DNA from: Alicyclobacillus fastidiosus | GTDB taxonomy: Bacteria > Bacillota > Bacilli > Alicyclobacillales > Alicyclobacillaceae | DNA length: 64,000 nt | Assembly (NCBI RefSeq): GCF_026651875.1 | Contig: NZ_CP104067.1 | Coordinates: forward strand, 248,001 to 312,000 | Direction: 5' to 3' | Program-made: the position numbers and the translations under genes | The notes under the pieces: generated by a model | The model's input: only the letters and a program-made list of their open reading frames with translations | Told to the model about the DNA's origin: nothing | Databases searched by the model: none | Shown: positions 31,155 to 40,235 of the stretch, piece by piece | Numbering within the stretch: position 1 is the first letter of the stretch | How the letters are laid out: each line of letters starts with the position of its first letter

Positions 31155-33002
31155 TCAGCGGACGGACACGTGGTACTGCTGTAACCATTCGTTGGTCTCG
31201 TAGAGGTAGTGGAACATCTGAGCAGTGCCCATGATTTGACCGAACCAAGGGCGATGCTCTGTCGGATTGTGGCTGAGTGCGGCGAGTGCCCGCAGCGCGT
31301 TCTCGTCGATAAACGGGTGGATAGGGGACGTCTTGTCGTCGAGCATGGCGAGTGCTTTGTCGCGGACCAGCGCAAGGTAGTCCGGGTTCGGCGTCGACGG
31401 GTATGGGCTCTTTTTACGGTACAGCGCATCTTCCGGCAGGTATCCTTCCATCGCTTTACGGAGAATGCCTTTCGTTTCGTTGCCAACCGTCTTCATGTCC
31501 CACGGGATATTGAACACGTATTCGACTAGGCGGTGATCACAGAAGGGGACGCGGACTTCGAGTCCGGAACCCATACTCATCCGGTCCTTGCGGTCTAACA
31601 GCGTCGGCATGAACCGCGTGATACTGAGATAGCCAATCTCGCGGATCCTCGCCCCGCGGGCGGATTCCCCGGCAAGGCGAGGAACCTCGTCGAGCGCCTG
31701 TGCGTATCTTTGTTGAACGTAGTTGTGTGGTTGGATGAGCTGTTTTAGTTCATCTGACATGATGTTCACCCGCTCTTGCAGGCGCAGAGACCATGGGAAC
31801 GTGTCGGCCGTAAGCGACTCTTCGCGGTGGAACCAGGGGTACCCACCAAACACTTCGTCAGCGGCCTCCCCGGAGAGCGCCACCGTGACGTCTCGTTTTA
31901 CCTGCTGACAGAACAAGAACAGCGACGTGTCGATGTCCGCCATCCCCGGCAAGTCGCGGGTGGCTAGCGGGTGCAGGAGATGCTCCGCCAAATCGGGCGT
32001 GTCAAAAATGATACGATGGTGAACGCTCCCAATGTGCTCGGAGATGCGTTGTGCCCACGGGCCATCCAAACTCTTCTGAAACGCGTTGGCTTGGAAGTGT
32101 TTTTCCATGTCTTTGAATTCGATTGCGAACGTGTGCAGCGCGTCGCGGCCTTGCTGTTGAAAGTACCTGGCAGCGATGGAGGAGACGACGCTGGAGTCGA
32201 GCCCGCCAGAGAGGAACGTGGCAATTGGGACGTCGGAGATCAGTTGGCGCTCGACGATGTCCACCATCAGTTCCCGCACCGTTTGGATGGTCTTTTTGAG
32301 CGAGTCGGGGTGTTCGTAACTGCGAAGTTTCCAGTATTGACGGGTGGTGATTTTATCGGGTGTCCCAATGAGGACATACCCGGCCCGCAACTCTTCCACG
32401 CCTTCGTAGATCCCTAGACCAGGCGTCCGCGCAGGGCCGATGGCAAATATTTCGGCCAAGCCCTCTGCTTTGACGACTGGATGAATAGAGGGATGTGAGA
32501 GGAGGGCTTTCAATTCGGAACCAAATACCACACCGTTTCCTACACGGCTGTAGAAGAGCGGCTTTACACCGAGGCGGTCGCGCGCCATAAACAAACGATG
32601 GTTGAATTCGTCCCAGATGGCGAATGCAAAGATCCCGTTAAACTTCTCGACACAAGCCTCACCCCACGCCACATAAGACACGAGGACGACTTCGGTGTCA
32701 GAGTACGATTGAAACTTGAAGCCTAACGCCAACAGCTCTTTACGAACGTCTTCCGTATTGTAAAGTTCGCCGTTATAGACGAGGGTGTACGCTTTATCGC
32801 CGAAAGATCTCGTCATCGGCTGAAGTCCCCCGTCGGGATCGACGACGATGAGGCGACGGTGCGCAAAGAGCGCGTGTGGATTTGACCACAATCCAGCCGT
32901 GTCTGGTCCTCTCGAATACAGTGTCTCGCCCATGCGTTTTACGGTCTGTACCTCACCAGTCAAATCGCGAGACCAATCCACCCAACCTGCAATTCCGCAC
33001 AT
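31155..33002 (-). CDS. asnB: Asparagine synthetase, glutamine-hydrolysing
   Basis: A 615-residue enzyme making asparagine from aspartate, glutamine and ATP. The start at 33002 places Cys2 of MCGIAGW as the glutaminase nucleophile after processing; an in-frame extension to 33065 lacks a ribosome binding site, whereas GGGGAGGA precedes 33002. Glutaminase domain about 1-210 (RGPD, YNGELYN); synthetase domain with the PP-loop SGGLDSS (about 262-268), GEAADEVFGGYPW and the C-terminal DRMSMGSGLEVRVPF. Its length is close to that of B. subtilis AsnO, but the paralogue cannot be decided here. Confidence 0.92.
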   Translation of the reverse strand: MCGIAGWVDWSRDLTGEVQTVKRMGETLYSRGPDTAGLWSNPHALFAHRRLIVVDPDGGLQPMTRSFGDKAYTLVYNGELYNTEDVRKELLALGFKFQSYSDTEVVLVSYVAWGEACVEKFNGIFAFAIWDEFNHRLFMARDRLGVKPLFYSRVGNGVVFGSELKALLSHPSIHPVVKAEGLAEIFAIGPARTPGLGIYEGVEELRAGYVLIGTPDKITTRQYWKLRSYEHPDSLKKTIQTVRELMVDIVERQLISDVPIATFLSGGLDSSVVSSIAARYFQQQGRDALHTFAIEFKDMEKHFQANAFQKSLDGPWAQRISEHIGSVHHRIIFDTPDLAEHLLHPLATRDLPGMADIDTSLFLFCQQVKRDVTVALSGEAADEVFGGYPWFHREESLTADTFPWSLRLQERVNIMSDELKQLIQPHNYVQQRYAQALDEVPRLAGESARGARIREIGYLSITRFMPTLLDRKDRMSMGSGLEVRVPFCDHRLVEYVFNIPWDMKTVGNETKGILRKAMEGYLPEDALYRKKSPYPSTPNPDYLALVRDKALAMLDDKTSPIHPFIDENALRALAALSHNPTEHRPWFGQIMGTAQMFHYLYETNEWLQQYHVSVR

Positions 33003-33100
33003 GAACTTATCCTCCCCACTGTTGTCTCTGTTCACTTCAGGCCCAGGCGCCCAAAACATCCCCATACCCTATGCAGTGGGCTTTACAGGTGTGAAAGGAA

Positions 33101-33928
33101 TCACGGCGTTTGGTCGGCGTTCATGATCTCGCGCACCAGCTGTGAGAACCATTCTCGACGAATGGCCTCGGCACGCGTTTCGATTTGTTCATATGTCGTC
33201 TTGTCGGGGAGTTCTGCAAAGAGCGCTCGGCTCGGGCCACCTAAACGGTCGTTAGTGTTGACTTCGAACAGCCAGACTTGACCTTCTGGGCTCAGTCCGT
33301 AGTCCACCCCAACCTCATCAAACGAGGCGTAACTATCCAATATTTCACAGATCCGCAAACTGCACTGTTTCAACCTTTGCTGCACGCGCGATTGTTTCGA
33401 TCTCTTCGGGTAGAGCACATTGAGCACCTCGCGCGTGGGAACCACTTCGCCGTGCCCGGTGCCGAGATTGGACACGAGGCTTCCTTGTGCGGCGACGCGA
33501 GCGAGCGATCCAGCGAATACCCAGCGACCGGATTCGCGCTGACACAATACGCGAATATCAAACGGCCGATTTCTCCATGTTGCAACTGGCGCCGCCTGCT
33601 GTACAATCGTGGCAGTGGGATCGTATATGAACCGAAGGCCCTGAACGAGTTGTGCGATGTGTCGATATCGTTGTGCAAAACCCGTTTGGTGGCGCAGAAC
33701 CCATCCCTGGTCGTCGGCCTTCTCAAACTTTGAGATCTGATGGCCGCCCCAGGTGTTAATTGGCTTCACGTACCAAGCGGTGTGCTTGTTTAAGTCAACA
33801 GTGGTACACTGGCTTAACAGTTTTGTAGAGGGTAGTTTCAGTCCCTGCACGACATCGTGCGAAAGCGCGATGTGCATCTGCCATTTGTCCAAGTACATGC
33901 GATTCAAATCGATTTGTCCGCGCGTCAC
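33101..33928 (-). CDS. YheC/YheD family ATP-grasp protein
   Basis: A 275-residue protein of the YheC/D family, endospore coat-associated ATP-grasp-like proteins of Bacillus. GTG at 33928 follows AAAGGAGGT. WYVKPINTWGGHQI (ATP-binding lysine strand), WRNRPFDIRVLCQ, GVDYGLSPEGQVWLFEVNT and NDRLGGPSR match the family and its metal/ATP site. The acceptor substrate is unknown; coat glutamylation-like chemistry is only a guess. It is divergent from comFB. Confidence 0.8.
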   Translation of the reverse strand: MTRGQIDLNRMYLDKWQMHIALSHDVVQGLKLPSTKLLSQCTTVDLNKHTAWYVKPINTWGGHQISKFEKADDQGWVLRHQTGFAQRYRHIAQLVQGLRFIYDPTATIVQQAAPVATWRNRPFDIRVLCQRESGRWVFAGSLARVAAQGSLVSNLGTGHGEVVPTREVLNVLYPKRSKQSRVQQRLKQCSLRICEILDSYASFDEVGVDYGLSPEGQVWLFEVNTNDRLGGPSRALFAELPDKTTYEQIETRAEAIRREWFSQLVREIMNADQTP

Positions 33929-34013
33929 CCGATGACCTCCTTTGCGCTCGTGTCAGCGTATGCGCTCGGACCTACCAGTGCGCCAACGACCAGGCCCAGA
34001 GGAGGATGACCGG

Positions 34014-34301
34014 ATGGCGGTCTACAATGTGACAGAATACTTGGCAACAGACATGCTCGCATCCGCAGAGGTGCGGCGCTTTTTAACCTGTTCTTGCCAA
34101 CAATGCGCCAATGACGTGCTGGCGATGGCCTTGAACCACCTCCCCACCCGCTACGTCTCCACGGAGCAGGGAAGCGTGTACGTAAAGGCGGACTATCTTC
34201 ATCCTCAGTGGCAGTCGGATGTGTTGGCGGAACTGATTCGCGCGGCTCAGCGGGTTGCGCTTCAACCGCACCACGACAAACTAGGGACAGAAGGAGCTTG
34301 A
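34014..34301 (+). CDS. comFB: ComFB-like late competence protein
   Basis: A 95-residue ComFB-family protein. CSCQQCANDVLAMALNHLPTRYV (residues about 25-47) is the family core, with cysteines suited to metal binding. The ATG at 34014 follows AGAGGAGG. In B. subtilis comFB lies between comFA and comFC; here it stands alone upstream of tadA. Its biochemical role is unknown. Confidence 0.85.
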   Translation: MAVYNVTEYLATDMLASAEVRRFLTCSCQQCANDVLAMALNHLPTRYVSTEQGSVYVKADYLHPQWQSDVLAELIRAAQRVALQPHHDKLGTEGA

Positions 34302-34308
34302 CGCAATC

Positions 34309-34785
34309 GTGCAAACCGGTGCATCGGACGAGGACTTTATGCGCTTGGCACTTGTTGAGGCGAAGGCGGCGGGTGCACAGGGAGAGGTGCCGATAGGGGC
34401 CATCGTCGTACGCGACGGAGAAGTGGTCGCCGTGGGATCGAACTTGCGTGAAACGTGGCGCGATCCGACGGCACACGCAGAGCTCATCGCCCTGCAGGCA
34501 GCCAGCCGGCGACTCGGGACCTGGAGATTGACAGAGTGCGACTTGTATGTTACATTAGAACCCTGTCCTATGTGTGCTGGTTCCATCATGTTGGCCCGGA
34601 TTCGCCGTTTGGTCTACGGTGCCGACGACCGGAAGGGTGGAGCAGTCACTTCAAAACTCTCCCTGTTGGAACCCGGTTTATGGAATCACACACCAAACAT
34701 TACATCTGGTGTTTTGGCGGAAGACTGTGCTAATATATTGAAGGAATTTTTCAAAGCTGTTCGCGAACGGCGAACAAATCTTTGA
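34309..34785 (+). CDS. tadA: tRNA-specific adenosine deaminase
   Basis: A 158-residue zinc cytidine/adenosine deaminase that converts A34 to inosine in tRNA-Arg(ACG). Catalytic HAELIAL and zinc motif PCPMCAGSIM are intact. GTG at 34309 follows AAGGAGCTTG. Length matches the family. It lies just before tRNA-Ser and the SRP RNA, as yaaJ does in B. subtilis. Confidence 0.93.
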   Translation: MQTGASDEDFMRLALVEAKAAGAQGEVPIGAIVVRDGEVVAVGSNLRETWRDPTAHAELIALQAASRRLGTWRLTECDLYVTLEPCPMCAGSIMLARIRRLVYGADDRKGGAVTSKLSLLEPGLWNHTPNITSGVLAEDCANILKEFFKAVRERRTNL

Positions 34786-34803
34786 CAAGGTTTCTTGCAT
34801 TGT

Positions 34804-34893
34804 GGAGAGATGTCTGAGTGGTCGAAAGAGCTCGCCTCGAAAGCGAGTAGCTCTGCAAGGGGCTCGTGGGTTCGAATCCCACTCTCTCCGCCA
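34804..34893 (+). tRNA. tRNA-Ser (anticodon CGA)
   Basis: A 90-base tRNA with a long variable arm (about TAGCTCTGCAAGGGGCT), acceptor GGAGAGA with TCTCTCC, anticodon loop CTCGAAA giving CGA, and encoded CCA. Confidence 0.95.
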
Positions 34894-34940
34894 CACACTG
34901 CGTATGATGTGCCTCGTGCAGTTTAGATAGACGCGATAGA

Positions 34941-35081
34941 ACGTGATGTCTGACCAAGACCTGACTGGGTCCCATGCGGCGAAAACTTCCGAACCGTGTC
35001 AGGTCCTGACGGAAGCAGCACTAAGGGAGACCTTTCGGGCGACGTGGGCGTGCCTAGTCGGGTCTTGGTCAGACGTCACGT
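34941..35081 (+). ncRNA. ffs: Signal recognition particle RNA, small type
   Basis: Contains the SRP apical domain GTCAGGTCCTGACGGAAGCAGC with the conserved GGAAGCAGCA loop region. Ends 34941-34965 and 35057-35081 are complementary over 25 bp with G-U pairs, closing a single long hairpin of about 141 bases. tRNA-Ser ends 47 bases upstream and a terminator starts 9 bases downstream, so there is no room for an Alu domain like that of the roughly 270-base B. subtilis scRNA. Confidence 0.9.
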
Positions 35082-35089
35082 GTAAAGTC

Positions 35090-35118
35090 GGCAGGCTCTT
35101 TATAGAGCCTGCCTTTTT
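35090..35118 (+). terminator. Terminator of the SRP RNA gene
   Basis: GGCAGGCTCT (35090-35099) and AGAGCCTGCC (35104-35113) form a 10-bp stem followed by five T. Confidence 0.93.
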
Positions 35119-35252
35119 CGTGTTGCAGGGAAGTCGCCCGCCGGGCGCGCGCGTCCAATGTCGACGAGGTGGATAGAACGGTGTGCGCATTGCGGACACT
35201 GAAGAAAACGGGACGCGATACACGCTGCGTTTCACTATGGGTTGGGATAACG

Positions 35253-35756
35253 GTGGGGATCAATGTGTTTCTCGACGACCGACGACAGGAACCCGACGGC
35301 TTCACGTTGGTGAAGCGTTATGAGCGATGCGTTCGGTTGCTCGCAGGGGGGCAGGTCGACAAACTTTCATTGGACTACAATTTGGGGAAGGGCGAGAAAA
35401 CCGGACTCGACGTCGCAAAATGGATGGTGCAGCACGACAGATGGCCCCGTGAAATCTACATTCACTCATCTAATTTCCTCGTTCGGCAAGCGATGGCCAG
35501 ATTTTTACGACAACATGCACCTGCGCACGTCGTCATTCGCAGCAGATCGCTCTCCGTCGGCGTGCAAGCACTGGTCGTATTCGTTGTCGCGGGTGGAATT
35601 GGCTGTGCGTTGGGAGCCCGTGCGTATGCGTTTCAGGTGGCCACCACGTATTGGCCCAACGTCTGGGGCTCAGGACTTCTGATGGCCGTGGTCGGCCTAG
35701 CGCCCTGGTTCGGCTGGGTCGCGACGCGCCGACCTCAAGGCGGAAAAAGGGGGTAG
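35253..35756 (+). CDS. Receiver-like (cREC) domain protein with C-terminal membrane helices
   Basis: Residues 1 to about 95 (INVFLDDRRQEPDGFTLVKR, LSLDYNLGKGEKTGLDVA, WPREIYIHSSN) match the short receiver-like proteins of Bacilli often mislabelled cell division protein FtsJ and described as cyclic-phosphate-processing receiver domains. Those proteins normally end near residue 100. Here the same frame continues with two hydrophobic segments (VQALVVFVVAGGIGCALGA and GSGLLMAVVGLAPWFGWV). The GTG start at 35253 is chosen from domain alignment, as no strong ribosome binding site is visible; the frame is open upstream to 35169. Function unknown. Confidence 0.65.
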   Translation: MGINVFLDDRRQEPDGFTLVKRYERCVRLLAGGQVDKLSLDYNLGKGEKTGLDVAKWMVQHDRWPREIYIHSSNFLVRQAMARFLRQHAPAHVVIRSRSLSVGVQALVVFVVAGGIGCALGARAYAFQVATTYWPNVWGSGLLMAVVGLAPWFGWVATRRPQGGKRG

Positions 35757-35829
35757 CGGCGGAGCTCGGCGCCTGCACAGCGACGTTTTGTCGGAAGTTG
35801 TCGAGTTACTGGAAGTTTTGTCAACCGGG

Positions 35830-35889
35830 AGGATTTCTACCTTTCTGTCAGAAATAAATTCCGTACATAGAACTCTTCAGAACTCTTCA
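35830..35889 (+). promoter_or_regulatory. Possible sigma-H promoter and tandem 10-bp repeat before the kinase gene
   Basis: AGGATTT near 35830, then 14 bases, then GAAAT is a partial match to sigma-H elements. Two exact copies of GAACTCTTCA (35870-35879 and 35880-35889) stand head to tail immediately before the kinase ribosome binding site. Both observations are suggestive only. Confidence 0.3.
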
Positions 35890-35901
35890 AGGGGACTGGT
35901 G

Positions 35902-37020
35902 ATGAGTATGAAACAACAGCATCCTATATTTTCTGTTGAACCAGACCTGTTACCCGACACACAGCTCCTCAATGCAGGGATTCTATACTTGGCCAAAGAT
36001 GGTAGTATGGCGGTCTTAAACGATATTTCAGCTGAACTCATCGGCATGCCGCAAGCGACGGGATCCATCGTCCCAATCGACATGGCGCTTTCGGAAGACA
36101 GCGACGAATACCAGGTGCTTCAACACATCATTCAGACGGAATGCGAATATCGCGACGCGGTCGTTCGTTGGGAAGTGGGCACCGACGTGCGACACGTGCT
36201 CATGGATACGTTCGTGCACCAATCCCAAGAAGGCCAAGTCTATGGCATGTATATCGTGATGAAGGACATGGGGAACTTTGCCGCGCTCGACCAGCAGACG
36301 CAGCGCGTTGAAAAAGTGGCCACGGTGGGCAAGGTCGCCGCCGGCATCGCGCACGAGATCCGCAACCCACTCACGACTGTAAAGGGCTTCCTGCAAGTGC
36401 TCGAGGGGCGCCTCCACAACGGGTTGATGGATGAAGAGATTCAGTATGTAGAAGTGATGATGAGTGAAATCGAACGCGTCAACGCGCTTGTGGCAGAACT
36501 GCTGTTACTGTCCAAGCCGACCAAGTTGGACAAGCGCACGTTCCCGATGGTGGAGTTGCTCCAGGAGATTCAACCTTGGATGCAGGCGGTAGCGCGAGAC
36601 CACGGCGTGGAGTTCCTCTACGACGTCCCGGCGGATTTCACGCTCTTCGGGGACCGGGATATGTTGCGTCAACTGCTGCTTCATCTTATCAAAAACGCCA
36701 TCGAGGCGATGGATGTCGACGGGAGTTTGTCGATTGGGGCGAGAATGGTGTCTGGTCGCACGGAAATCTACATCTCTGACACGGGCCCTGGCATTCCCTA
36801 TTACCTCGTGGATAAGATCTTCGATGCATTTTATACGACCAAGGACAAGGGGACCGGACTTGGACTTGCGATCTGTGAGCGCATCGTGGCGGATCACGGC
36901 GGTAAAATCCTCGTCTCTTCCAAGGGTTTTGGCACGACATTCACTATTTCGCTGCCGGGTCCTAGCCAGCAAAGCGCAAAATTATTCCTCCACAATCAGG
37001 CGCACTCTCTTCTGTCGTAA
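35902..37020 (+). CDS. PAS-domain histidine kinase, sporulation-kinase-like
   Basis: A 372-residue soluble sensor kinase. ATG at 35902 is chosen for AAGGGG 7 bases upstream. A PAS-like region (about 20-130) is followed by the H-box GIAHEIRNPLTTVKGFLQVL (phospho-acceptor His near 151), N-box LLLHLIKNAIEAM, G1 DTGPGIP and G2 GTGLGLAICERI. No transmembrane helices, so it senses a cytoplasmic signal. The H-box type matches the KinA/KinE phosphorelay kinases that feed Spo0F. There is no adjacent response regulator, again as in sporulation kinases. Confidence 0.85.
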   Translation: MSMKQQHPIFSVEPDLLPDTQLLNAGILYLAKDGSMAVLNDISAELIGMPQATGSIVPIDMALSEDSDEYQVLQHIIQTECEYRDAVVRWEVGTDVRHVLMDTFVHQSQEGQVYGMYIVMKDMGNFAALDQQTQRVEKVATVGKVAAGIAHEIRNPLTTVKGFLQVLEGRLHNGLMDEEIQYVEVMMSEIERVNALVAELLLLSKPTKLDKRTFPMVELLQEIQPWMQAVARDHGVEFLYDVPADFTLFGDRDMLRQLLLHLIKNAIEAMDVDGSLSIGARMVSGRTEIYISDTGPGIPYYLVDKIFDAFYTTKDKGTGLGLAICERIVADHGGKILVSSKGFGTTFTISLPGPSQQSAKLFLHNQAHSLLS

Positions 37021-37122
37021 CCGACGCGCACGTATCGTCGCTGTTTCCTGGAACCTCCTATCGTAATGGTTGGTCGCGTCCCTCCCGCTGTGGTACTGTA
37101 AAACCTAGAGGGAGGGACGTCT

Positions 37123-38856
37123 GTGTCCTACCAAGCACTCTACCGAATTTGGCGTCCTCAGTCGTTTTCCAATCTGATGGGACAACCGCATGTGCGGCAG
37201 ACTTTATCCAATGCCATTACATCGGGCAAAATAGCGCATGCCTACCTGTTTTGTGGCCCGCGCGGCACGGGCAAGACCAGTGCAGCCAAGTTGTTCGCGA
37301 AAGCGGTCAACTGCGAGCATCCAGATGGGGCTGAACCGTGCAACGCGTGTAGTGCGTGCGTATCGATTACGAACGGATCGAATGTCGACGTCGAAGAAAT
37401 CGACGCGGCGTCAAACCGGGGTGTCGATGAAATCCGCGAATTGCGGGACAAGGTTCATTACGCGCCGACGACCGTCAAACGAAAAGTGTACATTGTGGAC
37501 GAGGTTCACATGTTGACCACGGAGGCGTTCAACGCGCTTCTCAAAACGCTGGAGGAGCCGCCGGCCCATGTTTTGTTCGTCTTGGCGACGACGGAAGCAC
37601 ACAAGATTCCGGGGACGATTGTCTCGCGGTGTCAGCGCTTTGACTTTCATCGCATCTCCACGGAGACGATCGTAGAGCGGCTGCAAGAGGTCGTGCAGCA
37701 CCAGGGGTGGGCCTGTGACGCGAGCGCTTTGTGGAAGTTGGCCGAAGCGGCAGATGGCGGGCTGCGCGATGCGCTCGGACTTTTGGAGCAGGCGGCTGCG
37801 TTTGGCCAGGGGACCATCGACGAGGCTCAGGTAGCGAGCGTCATCGGCGGCGTCGACACCAAGGCGTTGCTCGAACTGGTCGGAGAATTGCTCGACGCGT
37901 CGTACTTGGCAGCGCTTGATCGGATATCGTCGTGGTATGCAGGGGGCAAAGATGCGAGTCGCATCGCATTCGACTTATTGCAAGTGCTGCGCGATTTGTT
38001 TATTGTCATGCTATCTCCGAGTGACGACGCCTTGCATGGGAAGCCAGTCGCTCCGTATCGAGTGATCACGCAGCGGGCATCCTGCAGTGCGGACTGGCTC
38101 ATAAACGGCATTTCGAAATTAGGCGAGTTATACACGCAGCTTCGCTATGTGGAACAACCTAGACTGGCACTCGAGGCGAGTCTGTTGTCCATCGCTACCG
38201 CACCGAAGGCAAATGCGACGGTGCCATCGCACACAGGGGGATCTCCCACACAAGTTCCTCCTGCAGCGGCGGCCGGCACGTCAGCCGGGCAACCGACGCA
38301 GCAAGCGGCATCGCAACCTGCGGAGCCTGCAGCTGGCGCGCCGTCGGTGCCGGAGGCGGGCGAGGCGACCGACGAGGCCATTGCACGCCGCCGCAGGGCG
38401 CGGGCTGCAGATAAGCATGCCGCCGCAGGGCGCAAGCGTGAGACGTTGGAGCGGCTGTACGCCGATAGGAATCCCGCTTTGGAACATACGGTTCGCGAAC
38501 GTTGGGGCGATGTGCTGCACAAAGTGAAGCAGGATCGCATTCAATCGCATGCGTGGCTGATGCACGGCGAGGTGGCCATGGCCACGGATTTCGCCGTAGT
38601 CCTGTCGTTTGGCAGCCGCATTCATCGCGAGGCGGTGATGAAGCCGGCGGATAGACAGGTGATAGAATCGGCCATCTCCGTCATGGTGGACCGGGAGATG
38701 CAGATCTTTGCACTCTTAAAGGAAGATTGGGATGAATTCATCGCATCGCTTCAAGACGAGGGCGATACGGGGGAGCGTGCTCCTGAACAAGACCTTGTGG
38801 AGCGTGCAAGGGCGCTGTTTGGCCCAGATAAAGTGATTGTAGAAACCAAGGAGTGA
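37123..38856 (+). CDS. dnaX: DNA polymerase III subunits gamma and tau
   Basis: A 577-residue clamp-loader ATPase. GTG at 37123 follows GAGGGAGGGA. Walker [10 protein letters not shown] (about 45-53), zinc module [16 protein letters not shown], Walker B VDEVHML and sensor [10 protein letters not shown]; domain III to about 360; then a Pro/Ala-rich linker (about 365-420) and a C-terminal tau-like domain. No slippery heptamer for programmed frameshifting was noticed, so only full-length tau is predicted. Followed 5 bases later by ebfC and then recR, the standard arrangement. Confidence 0.95.
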   Translation: MSYQALYRIWRPQSFSNLMGQPHVRQTLSNAITSGKIAHAYLFCGPRGTGKTSAAKLFAKAVNCEHPDGAEPCNACSACVSITNGSNVDVEEIDAASNRGVDEIRELRDKVHYAPTTVKRKVYIVDEVHMLTTEAFNALLKTLEEPPAHVLFVLATTEAHKIPGTIVSRCQRFDFHRISTETIVERLQEVVQHQGWACDASALWKLAEAADGGLRDALGLLEQAAAFGQGTIDEAQVASVIGGVDTKALLELVGELLDASYLAALDRISSWYAGGKDASRIAFDLLQVLRDLFIVMLSPSDDALHGKPVAPYRVITQRASCSADWLINGISKLGELYTQLRYVEQPRLALEASLLSIATAPKANATVPSHTGGSPTQVPPAAAAGTSAGQPTQQAASQPAEPAAGAPSVPEAGEATDEAIARRRRARAADKHAAAGRKRETLERLYADRNPALEHTVRERWGDVLHKVKQDRIQSHAWLMHGEVAMATDFAVVLSFGSRIHREAVMKPADRQVIESAISVMVDREMQIFALLKEDWDEFIASLQDEGDTGERAPEQDLVERARALFGPDKVIVETKE

Positions 38857-38861
38857 CGACG

Positions 38862-39167
38862 ATGAAAAATATGAATCAGTTGATGCGGCAAGCGAAGAAA
38901 ATGCAGGAAGATATCATGAAGGCGCAGGAGGCGCTGGGTGAGCGCTCTGTGGAAGGCACTGCTGGCGGCGGGGCGGTCAAGATGGTGATGAATGGGCACA
39001 AAGAACTGTTGTCTGTAGCAATCAGCCCGGACGTGACCGACGATGTCGAGATGCTGCAGGACCTCATCCTCGCCGCATTTCAAGACGCACACCAGAAGGT
39101 GACGGAACTGACCGAGTCGGAGATGGGGAAATACACAAAGGGCATGAACATCCCGGGATTGTTCTAA
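38862..39167 (+). CDS. ebfC: YbaB/EbfC family nucleoid-associated protein
   Basis: A 101-residue DNA-binding protein (YaaK in B. subtilis). The N-terminal helix [22 protein letters not shown], central [20 protein letters not shown] and C-terminal GMNIPGLF are characteristic. AAGGAG lies 8 bases before the ATG at 38862. Between dnaX and recR, as expected. Confidence 0.95.
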   Translation: MKNMNQLMRQAKKMQEDIMKAQEALGERSVEGTAGGGAVKMVMNGHKELLSVAISPDVTDDVEMLQDLILAAFQDAHQKVTELTESEMGKYTKGMNIPGLF

Positions 39168-39168
39168 C

Positions 39169-39768
39169 ATGTGGGGATATCCAGAACCTGTTTCGCGCAT
39201 GATTGAGCAGTTCATGAAGCTGCCGGGCATCGGGCCGAAGACAGCGGCCCGACTGGCGTTTCACGTGATGGAAATGGACGAGGGCGACGTCGACGAATTC
39301 GCGAAGGCCTTGAAGGATCTCAAGACCGGTTTGACCGAATGTACCACGTGCTGCAACATCACGGAGAAAAGCCCTTGTTCCATCTGTTCGGATGCACGGC
39401 GCGACAAACTCGTGATTTGTGTCGTCGGGGAGCCGCGCGATGTCGTGGCGATGGAACGGACACACGAGTACAACGGGACGTACCACGTATTACATGGCGC
39501 GATTTCGCCGATGGAAGGGATTGGCCCGCAGGACATTCGCATCAAGGAACTCGTCACCCGAATCGGTGAGGAGGACATTGACGAGGTCATCCTGGCGACC
39601 AACCCGAACGTCGAAGGCGAGGCGACCGCCATGTACATCTCTCGACTGTTGAAGCCCTTCTCCCTCAAAGTGACGCGCATCGCGCACGGTTTGCCAGTCG
39701 GGGGAGATTTGGAATACGCCGACGAGGTAACGCTAGCAAAGGCGTTAGAAGGACGTCGAACGATTTAG
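39169..39768 (+). CDS. recR: Recombination protein RecR
   Basis: A 199-residue toroidal recombination mediator. Helix-hairpin-helix [17 protein letters not shown] (about 17-33), four-cysteine zinc finger [16 protein letters not shown] (about 57-72), then a Toprim domain ([33 protein letters not shown]). Starts 1 base after ebfC. Acts with RecO/RecF to load RecA on gaps. Confidence 0.96.
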   Translation: MWGYPEPVSRMIEQFMKLPGIGPKTAARLAFHVMEMDEGDVDEFAKALKDLKTGLTECTTCCNITEKSPCSICSDARRDKLVICVVGEPRDVVAMERTHEYNGTYHVLHGAISPMEGIGPQDIRIKELVTRIGEEDIDEVILATNPNVEGEATAMYISRLLKPFSLKVTRIAHGLPVGGDLEYADEVTLAKALEGRRTI

Positions 39769-39827
39769 CCCGGCGCGCTGCAACGTAGTAGTCTCTCTGC
39801 TTTCAACCAATTGCATAGTCATAATTC

Positions 39828-39871
39828 GCCTCCTTGCCGCCTATGATCTATTAAGCTTTGGACAAGGAGGC
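39828..39871 (+). promoter_or_regulatory. Hairpin that buries the yaaL ribosome binding site
   Basis: GCCTCCTTG (39828-39836) is perfectly complementary to CAAGGAGGC (39863-39871), which contains the Shine-Dalgarno sequence of yaaL, 7 bases before its ATG. The loop is 26 bases. Folding would occlude initiation, so translation may be controlled or the 5' arm may act in another way. Confidence 0.55.
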
Positions 39872-39877
39872 TATTTT

Positions 39878-40222
39878 ATGACGTCGTCCGAATCACCGAT
39901 GGAGGCGCAGGTTTCTCGGGTGCCACACGCCAGTGTACCCAATCCGCACACCGCTGCCCTACATCCAAGCCACCAACTCGATTTGTCTCAATTGGACAAG
40001 GCTGCACTTCTAACGGAGATCTTGAAGAGTCGCCGCGAGCTGATGATTGCCAGACAGCAATTTGAGCAAGTTTCTGACCCTCTACTCGTCGATCACGTCG
40101 TGTTTCGCATCGGCGCCGCGGAGCGGCAACTCAATTTTTTGTTCCGGCTGGCGCGAGAAAACGACGTATCGTTTGATGGGATGCAGTGGGAATGGCGAGA
40201 CGAGACGTGGCGCATCGATTAG
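39878..40222 (+). CDS. yaaL: YaaL family protein (DUF2508)
   Basis: A 114-residue protein with a disordered, Pro/His-rich N-terminal third and a helical DUF2508 core (LLTEILKSRRELMIARQQFEQVSDPLLVDHVVFRIGAAE in two segments). Longer at the N-terminus than the Bacillus homologue. It sits between recR and bofA, as in B. subtilis. Function unknown. Its ribosome binding site is in a perfect hairpin. Confidence 0.85.
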   Translation: MTSSESPMEAQVSRVPHASVPNPHTAALHPSHQLDLSQLDKAALLTEILKSRRELMIARQQFEQVSDPLLVDHVVFRIGAAERQLNFLFRLARENDVSFDGMQWEWRDETWRID

Positions 40223-40235
40223 AGGAGGGAATTCC

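Noticed and set aside
31155..33065. Longer asnB start at 33065
   Set aside because: It would bury the catalytic Cys2; the glutaminase nucleophile must follow the initiator Met.
37123..38856. Programmed frameshift site in dnaX producing gamma
   Set aside because: No A AAA AAG-like slippery heptamer with downstream hairpin was noticed; full-length tau is the simplest reading.
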